Below are positions 24,301 through 33,637 of a DNA stretch of 40,727 nt, one piece after another. The notes under the pieces were generated by a model. It saw only the letters and a list, made by a program, of their open reading frames with translations. It had not been told where the DNA came from and made no database searches. How positions within the stretch are numbered: position 1 is the stretch's first letter; each line of letters begins with the position of its first letter. Position numbers and translations under genes: made by a program. This DNA comes from Acanthamoeba lenticulata (lineage: Eukaryota; Discosea; Longamoebia; Acanthamoebidae), in contig NAVB01001640.1 in NCBI GenBank assembly GCA_002179805.1, forward strand, positions 1 through 40,727, in the 5' to 3' direction.

Positions 24301-25186
24301 CGCCGGCGCGTAGAAGGTCGAGTGATAGACGTCATAAAGGCCATCCTTCACGTCGGCCACGGCATTCTTGCCCTCCTGCTCCCCCCCCCCAATCACAACG
24401 CCGAGAGCACCGTCGACAGACAGACAGACACCAGAATGCAAGCGCAAGGGACGTCAGCGTCCTACAAACCTTGGCCAAGCAGAACAGCACCAACAAACAT
24501 ACAACCCACCTCAGTGTCAACAATGGTGCGGACACAAGCCAAGACAGCGGCCAGGTTTTTGAGGTCTTGTTCAACGCGCTTCCGCTTAGAGAGCTCAAAG
24601 GCCGTGCAGCCTGAGACGGCCACCCCAATGTACGCGTGAGCACGCCACAAAACGCTTCACATTGCCAAAAAGAGGAAAAGGAAAGATAATAATAATGCCG
24701 AAATTTCGCGAACAGTAACGAGCAAACGCACCGACGAGCTTCAGGAACTTGATGAGGGCTTCCTCGTCCTTCAGCGCGAGGAACTCGTGCACGCTGCTGG
24801 GGTCGCGGGTGAAGAGCTGGCTCAGCTCCCACAGCGTAGTCTCCAGGCTCTGGCCATAGCCCTCCCGGTCCAGCAGGTTCTGCCACGGCAACGGAGTGTC
24901 AGTCTTCAGACGAAATAAGATACACGTGCGCAAATCAAGAACAAGGCAACGACAAAAAAAATGGGTCGCAATCAGTCCAAATTGACGACACGGTGCTTAC
25001 CAATATGTTGTACCACACGGTTTGCAGCGGGGTGGTGGGTTTCGGAGGATCCACAAAATCGATGCGCAGACGATTGCCGGCCAATTCCTTCAGAATGGTG
25101 CTCTTTCGGGGCAGCATGAAGTAGTAGAAGACGTAGCCTACAGAAAGGCTGACAAAAAGAGCGAAGATTATGTCCAAGAACACCAT
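21312..25186 (-). CDS. Membrane-anchored class I isoprenoid-synthase-like protein, about 730 aa
   Basis: Start ATG at 25186; first exon 25186-25001 encodes a transmembrane segment (IIFALFVSLSVGYVFYYFML) close to the N-terminus. Further exons: 24879-24732, 24610-24510, 24375-24124, 23988-23774, 23645-23518, 23394-23327, one near 23214-23100, then to about 23042-22775 and six more down to the TGA at 21312. The donor near 23085-23160 is unclear because a G10 run sits there. The protein is mostly helical. Two Asp-rich motifs stand out: YPYTDNYLDDETIPKETK and, downstream of KGGTSVIADGYLVHG and ALFAFGFG, the string LQLVDDLQDTLKD. The second closely resembles the FQ-xx-DD-xx-D metal-binding motif of trans-prenyltransferases, and the first occupies the place of their DDxxD. 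I infer an isoprenoid-synthase-fold enzyme on an intracellular membrane; substrate and activity are not shown. Confidence 0.78.
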
Positions 25187-25935
25187 CTTGAGATGAGATC
25201 AGAGCCGGATCACTGACAAACGTTGGCCACCAAGCAGATCCACACTGAACGATCGGCAAGATCGCTGATGTCACACCCGCCGCTCGACACCGCTGACACA
25301 AAAAAAAAAAACGGTACTTGCCGGTCCCTGCAATACAGCCCAAAAAACCGGTGTCGGCATAAAACCTGGCGGGACTCGTGCCTACGCTGGCGAGTACACC
25401 ATCTGCTACATCCGGCACAAAACAGAACTTACGGCAACACGGGCAGCTTGTGGAAACTCCCCCGTTGTGCTGCGGTTGAGGTTGTTGCCCGCTGCAGGCC
25501 TGCTTCGCTAAAATGGACCTATCCTTAGCACTCTGCCGCGTGTTGGTGGTTATGGGCCAGCAGCGCCTGTTCGTAAGGTACATCGGCCACCACACAGCCG
25601 CCACAGCCCTCAACTTCCCGTGCCACCACAAACGCACCATTGTCCATTCACCATCACTGTAGCTCCAGTTAAGGCCACCGCTCCTGGTGCTAAAACTACT
25701 CGACTTCACCTCCATTAGCAGAGCTTACTTGCGTAGGGAACTGAAACACGCGACACCAGACGTGTGGAAACGAACAACGACCAGCACGTACTGTATCCTC
25801 CCCACTTAAGTCGTGCCAAACAGCCTGCTGAGCATTTAGCCCGTCATCCAGTACTGGTCTATTCGGTTGCATCGCAGTTAGAGGACTCCCTTTGCCTTGG
25901 CTTTTTGTGTGTTCGTCCTCTCGCCTCTCTCAGTC
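25187..25935. promoter_or_regulatory. Divergent intergenic region of genes F and G
   Basis: 749 bp, lower in GC than the coding DNA around it, without splice-rich coding signal. It contains an A-run at 25300-25311. On the minus strand a 40-codon frame at 25647-25525 (begins MDNGAFVVAREVEGCGGC) looks protein-like but matches no family I recognise and has no supporting exon, so it is not called. No tRNA or other RNA gene was seen. Confidence 0.5.
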
Positions 25936-27952
25936 ATGAAGATGGCCGCCAAGCTACCACCCTTCTCTCGGATTGGGTACCCACACACACACACGTGGCT
26001 TCACGCCCGAGCCCCTCCCCGCCAGACTCATGGTCATGGGTGTGTCTTCTGTCTTATGTGGCGCAGGTTCGGTACCTACAGGACAGGCCTGGAGTCGCCT
26101 GGTCATGCTGCAGCCCTGAGGTTGTGCCTGCTCGGCGGGGTGAATGTCATCGATACCTCCACCAACTTCCTTGGTGAGTTCCATCTTTCTGTGCTGCTGT
26201 GCCCTCACACCCTCGGGGTAATCTCATCGTCCTCTCTTTTCAATTCTTTTCTTCTCAGACGGTGATGCTGAGCGGCTCATCGCGTTGGTCATGCACACGA
26301 TGGCCGAAGAAGTCGACACCTCGCCGCGCCCGCTGCTGCGGCAGGACGTGGTCATCGTTAGCAAGGCCGGCTACATTCAAGGTACACATTTTTGACTCCA
26401 TGGGCTCTCCATGACCCTCACAATCTGCTCTGGTGGCAGGAAGAACTCTCGAGCGGCTTCGGAATGGCGACCTCACCATACCAGAGAGCGACGTCATTTC
26501 CTACTCACCGGACTGCAGTCACTCCATCCACCCGAGCTTCCTTCGGTAACAACGCATCTCTCTCTCTTTCACCCACTCGCTTCTCACGTACCCAGTCTTG
26601 GACTCACCCACATGTTGGGGCCCTGTCCCTCATCTGAATCTTCTCAGCGACCAGATCGGCCAGTCACTGGAGCGCTTGGGGACGGACTACATCGACGTTT
26701 ACCTCCTGCATAACCCCGAGTACTACCTCCTCAAGAACCTCAGACCCGATTCTCCCGACGACCAAGTCCAGTCGCATCGGCAACACATGCTTGATCGCAT
26801 CCAGTTGGCCTTCAACGAGCTCGAGCAGGAGGTGAGCCGAGGCAGGATCCGCAGCTACGGCATTTCCAGCAACTCCTTCAGCCTGAAGCAATCCGATCCC
26901 TTCTTCCTGCCCTACGAGGGCCTTCTGGACTTGGCAAACCGAGCGGCCCACGCCGCTGGCAACCTGGCCCACTCCTTCTCCACCGTCCAGTTCCCGGCCA
27001 ACATATTCGAGCAGGAGGGACTGAAGGGCACGAACGACCGTCCCCTTTCGTCTTTGTTCTGGCATGCTCTCTTGTTGCTAGCCCTCACTGGCGTCTGTGT
27101 GGTCTCGTGCGCGTTCTTGCGTGTTACCGCGTAGGCTGCGGCCAGTGGGCCCACGACCACGGCTTGCGAGTGTTGGTCAATCGCCCCCTCAATGCCTTCA
27201 CACCCCAAGGAAGCTTCAGGTGCGCCCCAGTCTGGGCGTGTGCTAGCTCACCATCCTCAGGCTAACACATGATGTGTTAGGCTGGCGTCGTACGCTAAGC
27301 CTCAGGACTACGAACGTACGCGCGACCAGGTGATCGCTCATTTCAGCAGCCGCGGGGACACGTGGGCCATCGTCAACCTTATTCGCGAGCTGGACCAGAT
27401 GAAGGCCGAGTTTGGGTCCACTTTCCACTACGAGCACGCCCTCGCCCACAACATTATCCCGGTTATGAGGACGACCATCCGGGCTCTCTTCTTGCAGGGT
27501 ACTTCTTCCTTTCCTCCTCAGCTGCCAGCTTGTTGTTGGCCTCCATCAAGGTTGCTGTGTGGCTCACACTGTGATGGACCCCATCAGAAGGCGACACCAC
27601 CCTGCTGCAGAGGTTTCTCGACGTGCTCAAGGAGATGGTTCGGCACAACTGCGCCGTTCGAACAGAGCGCGTGGTCGAGGAGCTGGGGATCGGCTACAAG
27701 CAGGTAGTCGAAAACGGTGGCGTGGACGACGTTGCCTCTGATGTCGGAACGGGAGCGGGTAGGCAAGAAGCGCCGACGAGGAATGTACCGCTACAGGAGT
27801 TCTGTCTGGAGTGGCTGATGAAACAACCTCAAGTCGACTGTGTCCTCCACGGCATGACCAGAGAGAGCTATGCCAACACGGGTCTCTCACTTTTGCAGCG
27901 CTTTGCGGAGAGCGCGCCCCTTCCTACTTCCGGCACTGGCTCAAGCGCTTGA
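25936..27952 (+). CDS. Large aldo/keto reductase family protein, 478 aa, 8 exons
   Basis: Exons 25936-25976, 26067-26173, 26259-26381, 26440-26545, 26648-27039, 27135-27219, 27281-27498, 27588-27952 total 1,437 nt and close in phase; the donor at 27040 (GTCCCC) is the weakest. The N-terminal half is an AKR TIM barrel: GFGTYRTG, VNVIDTSTNFLDGDAE (catalytic Asp), VVIVSKAGY (Lys), the segment SLERLGTDYIDVYLLHNPEYY (His) and RGRIRSYGISSN. The catalytic Tyr, normally in the motif DTSxNY, is replaced by Phe. The C-terminal half is unusually long, adding roughly 150 residues over ordinary AKRs, and ends with QVDCVLHGMTRESY. NAD(P)H-dependent carbonyl reduction is the family reaction, but the Tyr loss questions activity. 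The first in-frame ATG after the upstream stop was chosen as start. Confidence 0.85.
27262..27280. repeat. Perfect 9-bp inverted repeat ending at a 3' splice site
   Basis: CTAACACAT at 27262-27270 and ATGTGTTAG at 27272-27280 with a single central G. The right arm ends exactly on the AG of the sixth intron of gene G, and the left arm opens with CTAAC, a branch-point-like pentamer. Confidence 0.9.
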
Positions 27953-28014
27953 GATAAGCCTGCTGCACTTTCTTGTGGTGCCCTTCCCTGCTCGCAACTT
28001 GTCATACACCTGTA

Positions 28015-28020
28015 AATAAA
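28015..28020 (+). terminator. Candidate polyadenylation signal of gene G (AATAAA)
   Basis: AATAAA preceded by TGT, 62 bp after the stop codon of gene G and about 112 bp before the start of gene H, a suitable position for 3' end formation between the tandem genes. Confidence 0.5.
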
Positions 28021-28132
28021 CTTGGACGTGAATTCATGGCAAACTCGCTTGGCAACCACAAGAGTTCCTGCTGCCTCGTGTCGTGGAAGCCACACTGTTG
28101 GCCTCGTCTGTACAGTCTGCTTCACAGCGCTG

Positions 28133-28732
28133 ATGGACCGGCTGTCAGCAGGAAGCGATGAGAGCAGCGCTACCCAGATGGTCGATGTAAATGGGGAGGT
28201 TGCGGAGCCAGAACCGACATCTCCCTCCCTCGCTCAGCCAAGCCTTTGGGACAGCTGCATTGATCGATTTCATGAAGAGGCAGAAGAACGAGCTGCGCGT
28301 CTAGCCCGCGAGAATGAACAGTCCCGCAAGGACCTGATCGATAAATTACAGCAGGTACGACTTGGATCTGGTACGCTTAGCCTGTGCGGTGCATGCTGAT
28401 GCACTCTCCACTCACAGGTCATTAGGCTGTGTCGAGAGGCAACAATGAACATCAATGTGGCCTTAAATCCCATGGAAAGGCTCGCTGATGATTTTGGCAG
28501 CAAGATGAAGATCGAGAGGACACTGCCCGTGCAAAAGAAGATAGAGAAGCGTCCTGCGCATCATCAACGTCAATTTCACAGCGGAACAGGCTCACCACTC
28601 TCTCGTTTCCTTGGCATAGGGGCAACAGACGAGGAGAAAATGGATCTAATCCGTGATGTAGAAAATCTGGCTGTCGAACTGCAGGACACGGCGACGGAGC
28701 TTGAGACAAAGGCCAACCTCCCCCCTCCATGA
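28133..28732 (+). CDS. Small coiled-coil protein of unknown function, 178 aa, 2 exons
   Basis: Exons 28133-28354 and 28418-28732 (222 + 315 nt) with a phase-0 intron (CAG|gtacga ... acag|GTC). Start is the first ATG of the frame. Residues about 38-80 and 150-172 are charged helices with heptad-like spacing (RFHEEAEERAARLARENEQ; DLIRDVENLAVELQDTATEL), suggesting coiled coils. Between them lies a less charged segment with NVALNPMERLADDFGSKM. No catalytic motif, signal peptide or membrane segment is visible. The size and layout are like those of small subunits of membrane-trafficking or cytoskeletal complexes, but I do not recognise a family. Confidence 0.66.
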
Positions 28733-28966
28733 AGATGAACAACCCCTCTACATCATGTGTACATAAACGGTCGCGTGTTTTGGCGCCAATGTCATCAGAT
28801 GGTGCACGAAACGCGCAGGATCGGGTGTTCCGGCTGCCTTCCAATCCCATCGTATCGCCTTGTCGACTTGTTCCTTGTTTGGGGAAGAGGTTCTCCTTTT
28901 GCTCGGGGGCAACGGCGCCAGGGACAGACCAACGCAGCACACTACACGCGCCACCAAGCAGACAAC

Positions 28967-30463
28967 ATGCGTTCCTCTTCAGCTCGCCTCACTGCCTCTC
29001 TTGCGTCGCGCAGGGCGTCACCGACCGTGTTCGCTCGCCAGCTCGCGGGCACCACTTTCTTCTCCGACTCAAAGCTCCGCAGCCATTTCGTCTCTCTTCC
29101 TCCCAAGGAGCCTAAGAGCCTCGTCGAATACGTCTGGATTGGTGGTTCTGGCCAGGACCTTCGCTCCAAGACCCGCACTCTGAGCAAGACCCCCAGCCGC
29201 CCTGAGGATGTGCCCTCGTGGAATTACGACGGCAGCAGCACTGGCCAAGCCGAGGGGAAGAACAGCGAGATCGTTATTATGCCCAGGTACTTCAACCCCT
29301 CCCTCCTTTTGGGTATGCAGACTCTGTCCTCACCACTGCCTGGTCCATTTACGTCAACCACAGGGCGCTCTACCGCCACCCATTCCACCCCAATGGCGAC
29401 CACTTCCTCGTGATGTGCGACACCTACAATGCCGAGGGCACCCCAATTCCCACCAACACCCGCGCCCCCGCCAACGAAGTCTTTAAGAAGGTGACGGAGA
29501 AGTATCGCCCAATGTTCGCCTACGAGCAGGAGTACTCCATGTACCACAACGGCATCCATTTGGGCTGGCCAGTTGGCGGCTACCCCGCGCCGCAGGGTCC
29601 CTACTACTGCAGCGTCGGTGTCAAGAACACCTTCGGCCGCGATATTGCTGAGTCGCACTACCATGCGTGCCTCTACGCTGGCATTAACGTCACCGGTATC
29701 AACGCCGAGGTCATGGCGGGCCAGTGGGAGTATCAAGTGGGCCCCGTTGTCGGTATCGAGGTGCGCACACAAGGAAAATAGCTCGGTTTTGTGGAGTGTT
29801 AACGCTTTGAACTTTGCTGCGTCTGCACAGGCTGCCGACCAGCTGTGGATGAGCAGGTTCCTCCTCCACCGGGTGGCTGAGCAGTTTGGCGTTGAGGTCA
29901 ACTTGGACCCCAAGCCCAACGAGGGTGACTGGAACGGCGCTGGTAACGCTTCCCTCTCTACCGATAGCCGTGGCCTTGGCTCGAACGTGAAGGTCTTGGG
30001 GATCATTGTCTGATCATGGCATCTTTCTGTTTCCTGCTTGCCAGGCTGCCACACCAACTTCTGTATCAGCACCTTCCACGAAGCAGACGGCAAGGGCTAC
30101 AAGGCTATCCTCGCCGCTCTCGAGAAGCTCAAGGAAAAGCACGCTGAGCACATCCGTGTCTATGGTGAGGGTAACGAGAGGAGGCTCACTGGCCACCACG
30201 AAACCGCCCCCATCACCCAGTTCTCCTACGGTGTGGCCAACAGAGGTACGTGGCATGCCTCAAGAGCCTGGGAACCAGCCGCTTTGATCTGAGCGTGTCT
30301 TTGCCTCCTCTCTTTCGCCCCGTGCTACCCAGGCGCCTCGATCCGCATCCCGCGCCATACGTTCGAGAAGCAGCGTGGCTACATTGAGGACCGTCGCCCG
30401 GCCTCCAATGTTGATCCTTACCCCGCATCTGCCCGTCTCATGCAGACCATCCTTCTCGATTAA
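28967..30463 (+). CDS. Glutamine synthetase type II with N-terminal presequence, 386 aa, 5 exons
   Basis: Exons 28967-29286, 29364-29760, 29831-29942, 30045-30245, 30333-30463 give 1,161 nt in phase. It carries the eukaryotic GSII signatures: [82 protein letters not shown] and [16 protein letters not shown]. It makes glutamine from glutamate, ammonia and ATP. Compared with cytosolic GSII it has an added N-terminus of about 40 residues rich in Arg and Ser, free of acidic residues until residue 36 ([20 protein letters not shown]), typical of a mitochondrial targeting peptide. The residue preceding EQEY is Tyr and the segment after HTN reads FCISTF instead of the usual YSTK, small departures from most relatives. 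Confidence 0.95.
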
Positions 30464-30647
30464 GTCCATGGGCCCTGCAACATGCTCTCAAGCCTTGGTG
30501 TCGGGCATGGAGCATCCCAAGTTCCCTTGTAACCTCTCCCCTCCCCCGCATGCGGCGTTTCTTCTCGAGAACGAGATTCGTAGGTTATCATTTACTATTG
30601 GTTGCTTGGGCCTCGCCACTGAAGGAGAGGGGGATAAGTAGCCTGGG

Positions 30648-31948
30648 TCAAGCGATGAAGCGCTGGACCAAATCAACGACAGAGTCAGGCACGAAGCTGC
30701 CGAGGGCCACAGCACCGTAGGCGTCCAGGCCCACGACCGCTCTCGCAGGGGGGAAACGGGCCGAGAGGACGTCCTCCAGCAGCTCCGCCACGGGGGCCGG
30801 GTCGGGCATGTTCTTGACGCCGCCCTGCACCATCTGCAGGAACTTGCTGTAGGTCTTGCGGTAGCGCACCATCGCCGAGGTGACTGCATTCCCGTTAACC
30901 CCTCCCCAGTGTTCACTCTAGGTCCAAGACGTTTTGGTGGCCATCGAGGGCGACAAGACTTGCGCGGCGTACCATCAGCCTCGCCCTCGAGCTTCTTGAT
31001 CGTGTCGGGCAACTCGCTGATGATGTCGGTGGCGAAGCTGCCCGGCTCGATGAGCGTGACTTTGATTCCATCGGGCGCAAGTTCGCGACGGAAGCCATCC
31101 GCAAGCGCCTCGACGGCGTGCTGTTCGAGATGATGACCCACCGACTCAGCGATCCCGAGGGCATGCGGGATTAGAGGGGGGGGGGAGGTCACCTTTGTGG
31201 CGCTGTAGCCGGCCATGTAGGGGATGGAGAACAGACCCGCTCCGCTCCCAATGAAGACTAGTCGTGCTCGACTCGCCTCATCTCTCCTTCTGCACGGTCC
31301 AATGAGGCGTCAGAGCAGAAGACAGCGGACCGAGGCCGCGCAGTCGCAAGGTAAATGGCGCCATTACCGTTCCTGCCACCGACGGAGGTGAGGCAAAAAG
31401 GCGCGGGTGACGTCGAGGGCACCAAAGAAGTTGACGTCGAAGCCATAACGAAGGAAGGCATCGTCGAGGGCCTCCAGAGGACCAACGCGCTGAATGCCTG
31501 CGTTGTTGACCAGCGCCATCACGTCGACCTCACTGCGCTCAGCGTCGCGCTCAACCCACTTCGCGGCTTCCTCCACTTCCTCTTTTTTCGCGACGTCACA
31601 CACCACCGGGCGGATGTCGCCAGAGCCGGCTTTGTGATGCTGCTTCCAGGCGTCGACCAAGGCGCGGCCATCTTCTTCCTTGCGAACTGTGGCGTAGACG
31701 ATGTATCCACTACGGGCCAGGCCAAGCGCGAACCGACGGCCAAAGCCGCGCGAGGCGCCTGTGATGACCACGCCCGCCCCAGCAGGGGCACCACCATAGC
31801 GAAGCAGGGGAAGGCGTGCAAAAGCCACACGAGCACCAATTGCCAGAGCGAGGCCTATGGCGAGCGCCACCAGAAGAGGGATCACCACATCCAGGCACAC
31901 TGCTGCTGCCACAACACCCACATAAAACCACACGCTCGGTCGCTTCAT
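30648..31948 (-). CDS. Membrane-anchored short-chain dehydrogenase/reductase, 353 aa, 4 exons
   Basis: Exons 31948-31368, 31289-31193, 31120-30973, 30883-30648 sum to 354 codons with phases closing. The N-terminus has a long hydrophobic segment (VWFYVGVVAAAVCLDVVIPL ... ALAIG) that should anchor the protein in the ER or lipid-droplet membrane. The Rossmann domain follows: VVITGASRGFGRRFALGLA (TGxxxGxG cofactor motif), DVMALVNNAGIQ (NNAG), LVFIGSGAGLFSIPYMAGYSATKHAVEAL with the catalytic Ser and the YSATK motif. Overall it is closest in style to classical SDRs of the retinol or 17-beta-hydroxysteroid dehydrogenase type; substrate not predictable. Its start codon is 101 bp from the divergent gene K. 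Confidence 0.92.
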
Positions 31949-32049
31949 GTTGCTGTTGTGGGCGAAGACAAATTAAAGAAAGCGCCAAAAGAAAAGAGGA
32001 AAGAAAAGCAAAACGCTTGGCGCCAATTCGCAGCATTCAATCTTGCAAG
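31949..32049. promoter_or_regulatory. Very short divergent promoter of genes J and K
   Basis: Only 101 bp separate the two start codons. The segment is purine-rich on the plus strand (AAGAAAGCGCCAAAAGAAAAG) and includes a GGCGCCAA octamer near 32020. Both 5' UTRs must be extremely short. Confidence 0.55.
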
Positions 32050-33048
32050 ATGGCGTCTCACGAATCCCGCGGGGCGTTGCTTGCGATGACGGGGCAAGTG
32101 CGATGGTGGCACGTGTGTTTGGCTGCGGGGGTGGGTCTCTCGATGCTCACCTTGGTGGGATGGGCCGCCGAACGATGGGGCGGAGAAGGATCTGGCCATC
32201 AGGTACAGCGCATTCCAACCATGGCGCGACGACCGCGACGAGGAGGAGGAGGCGGTGGTGGGGGCAAATGGAAAAAGAGAAAACATGGAGGGCGAACCAA
32301 GAAGACGCCGGAGGCCAAGCTTGCACGCATTCGCCAGGAGGTGGGGCAAGTGCTGGCATGGATGGAAAAAATGGAACGAGGGGTGCACGGTCTGCCCCAT
32401 CTGGATGAGGTGGCGCGGTCCGCCGTCACATCAGTGCCCGAGGATAAGGATAGCAAAGAGGAAAGCGAGGCCGTGGGGGCCGAGCAAGAGAGCGTCAGCT
32501 CCCGCGTAAGCCGCCTCTGCAGCAACCGGTTCGAGGCCGGCTGGTCTCCGTCCAGCACTGCCAACGACCCCAAGCGGCAAGCTGTCGAGGCAGCGCTCGT
32601 GGCCTTTGCGCGTGATCACACCAGTCAGCGCATGTCGTTCCCGCGAACGCTCTCGTCGTTCGAACGTTTCACCATCTACCAGACCAGCGAGCTACTGGGT
32701 CTCACACACCGCAAGGTTGGCGACACCATCGTAGTGTCCAAGCTCAAGTTCGAAGTGCCCGCGTTGGGCGCCCAACAGCCGTCACCAGCAGAAAATAACG
32801 ACGCGCCGGTGACGGTCGCCCAAACTGACACGACGCAAGCTGATGAAGAGCCAAGTGTGAGCTTGGAGCGATGCAAGATACTGGAGGAGTGCCTCACGAT
32901 GGCCCTGCTCGACCTCGACTCCCTGGTGAACAACGAGGAAGCTGTGCCGCGAGAGGAACGAAGGGACCTCGTGGGCGCATGCCAACAACTGCTGGCGGCT
33001 CTGGATGCTTGGCGGACGCATCTTCAAGCACAATCACACGGCTTGTAA
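32050..33048 (+). CDS. R3H-like and BAG-like domain protein with N-terminal TM segment, 332 aa, single exon
   Basis: One uninterrupted frame, unusual in this intron-rich window. Residues about 20-40 are hydrophobic (VCLAAGVGLSMLTLVGWAA). A glycine run and very basic stretch follow (residues 58-80). Residues about 173-235 resemble an R3H nucleic-acid-binding domain: AALVAFARDHTSQRMSFPRT then SSFERFTIYQTSELLGLTHR and KVGD; the defining R-xxx-H has Tyr in place of His (RFTIY). The last 60 residues (LLDLDSLVNN ... ERRDLVGACQQLLAALDAW) resemble a BAG domain, the Hsp70-binding three-helix bundle. A role tying Hsp70 or RNA to a membrane is possible but inferred only. It converges with the Rpb12 gene, stop codons 57 bp apart. 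Confidence 0.75.
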   Translation: MASHESRGALLAMTGQVRWWHVCLAAGVGLSMLTLVGWAAERWGGEGSGHQVQRIPTMARRPRRGGGGGGGGKWKKRKHGGRTKKTPEAKLARIRQEVGQVLAWMEKMERGVHGLPHLDEVARSAVTSVPEDKDSKEESEAVGAEQESVSSRVSRLCSNRFEAGWSPSSTANDPKRQAVEAALVAFARDHTSQRMSFPRTLSSFERFTIYQTSELLGLTHRKVGDTIVVSKLKFEVPALGAQQPSPAENNDAPVTVAQTDTTQADEEPSVSLERCKILEECLTMALLDLDSLVNNEEAVPREERRDLVGACQQLLAALDAWRTHLQAQSHGL

Positions 33049-33105
33049 CTCCATGTGGCCCGGTTTGGGCAGCTGTATTACCTCACGTCCCAAAATTATA
33101 CACCC

Positions 33106-33431
33106 TCAACGTGCCTCGAAGCACAGCACTGTGGAGAGAAAGGAGAGCATAAAAATCGGATACATCAAAGAACGGATTGGTAGATGACGGGGTACCTCTC
33201 TTCGTTCGTTTCTTATAAAGGATGTTGCAGTGGCAAGACTCGCACTTGAGACGATCCCGTGGCCTGATTTTGTTTTCCGCTCCACATTCTGCAACATCGA
33301 GATCGATGAACATAAATTGAAAATGGAGATTGAGGCGAAAGGTGTTATCTACCTGCACAAAGGTACACCGCCTGGCCATCGTCCCTAGGCGAAGGAGCAG
33401 CACCCCAGTCGCCACCCTGCGCCCCTTGCAT
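33106..33431 (-). CDS. RPB12: RNA polymerase I/II/III common subunit Rpb12 (ABC10-alpha), 64 aa, 3 exons
   Basis: Exons 33431-33353 (79 nt), 33288-33196 (93 nt) and 33128-33106 (23 nt) give exactly 65 codons with a stop. The product has the Zn-ribbon VYLCAECGAENKIRPRD and LKCESCHCNILYKKRTKR, ending in VLCFEAR, matching the family pattern of two CxxC pairs followed by KKRTKR and FEAR at the very end. Human Rpb12 is 58 aa and the yeast protein 70, so 64 is in range. It is a small shared subunit of all three nuclear RNA polymerases. The introns are 64 and 67 nt. The short exons make the gene easy to miss in simple frame scans. It shares the 206-bp region upstream with gene L. Confidence 0.93.
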
Positions 33432-33637
33432 CTATCTTGCAACTTTGGTAAAATTGTTTTCTCTTTTCCCTTCGCCAAATGAAATGGAAACGACACGAAA
33501 AAGAAGGCTTGGTGTTTTGGGCAACAACCAAGGTAGCAAGGCCTTTGCCCTCGTGCTACAGCACTGGTGGACCAAGTGGTTATTGGAACTCTGGTCAATA
33601 GATCGAGAAGCCCCAAGAGCGAGCAAGCAAGTGTGCA
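33432..33637. promoter_or_regulatory. Divergent promoter of genes M (Rpb12) and L
   Basis: 206 bp between the two start codons, with an AT-richer stretch (AAAATTGTTTTC near 33448) and no obvious TATA box. It must drive both a housekeeping polymerase subunit and the giant cytoskeletal gene. Confidence 0.5.

Noticed and set aside
25525..25647. 40-codon minus-strand frame with GCGGC motif in the F/G intergenic region
   Set aside because: It looks protein-like but no partner exon, conserved family or further support could be found; kept only as a note.
24972..25715. 247-codon minus-strand frame overlapping the start of gene F
   Set aside because: It reads through exon 1 of gene F in another frame, has a Cys/Trp-rich random-looking composition, and contains a poly-A tract translated as Phe.
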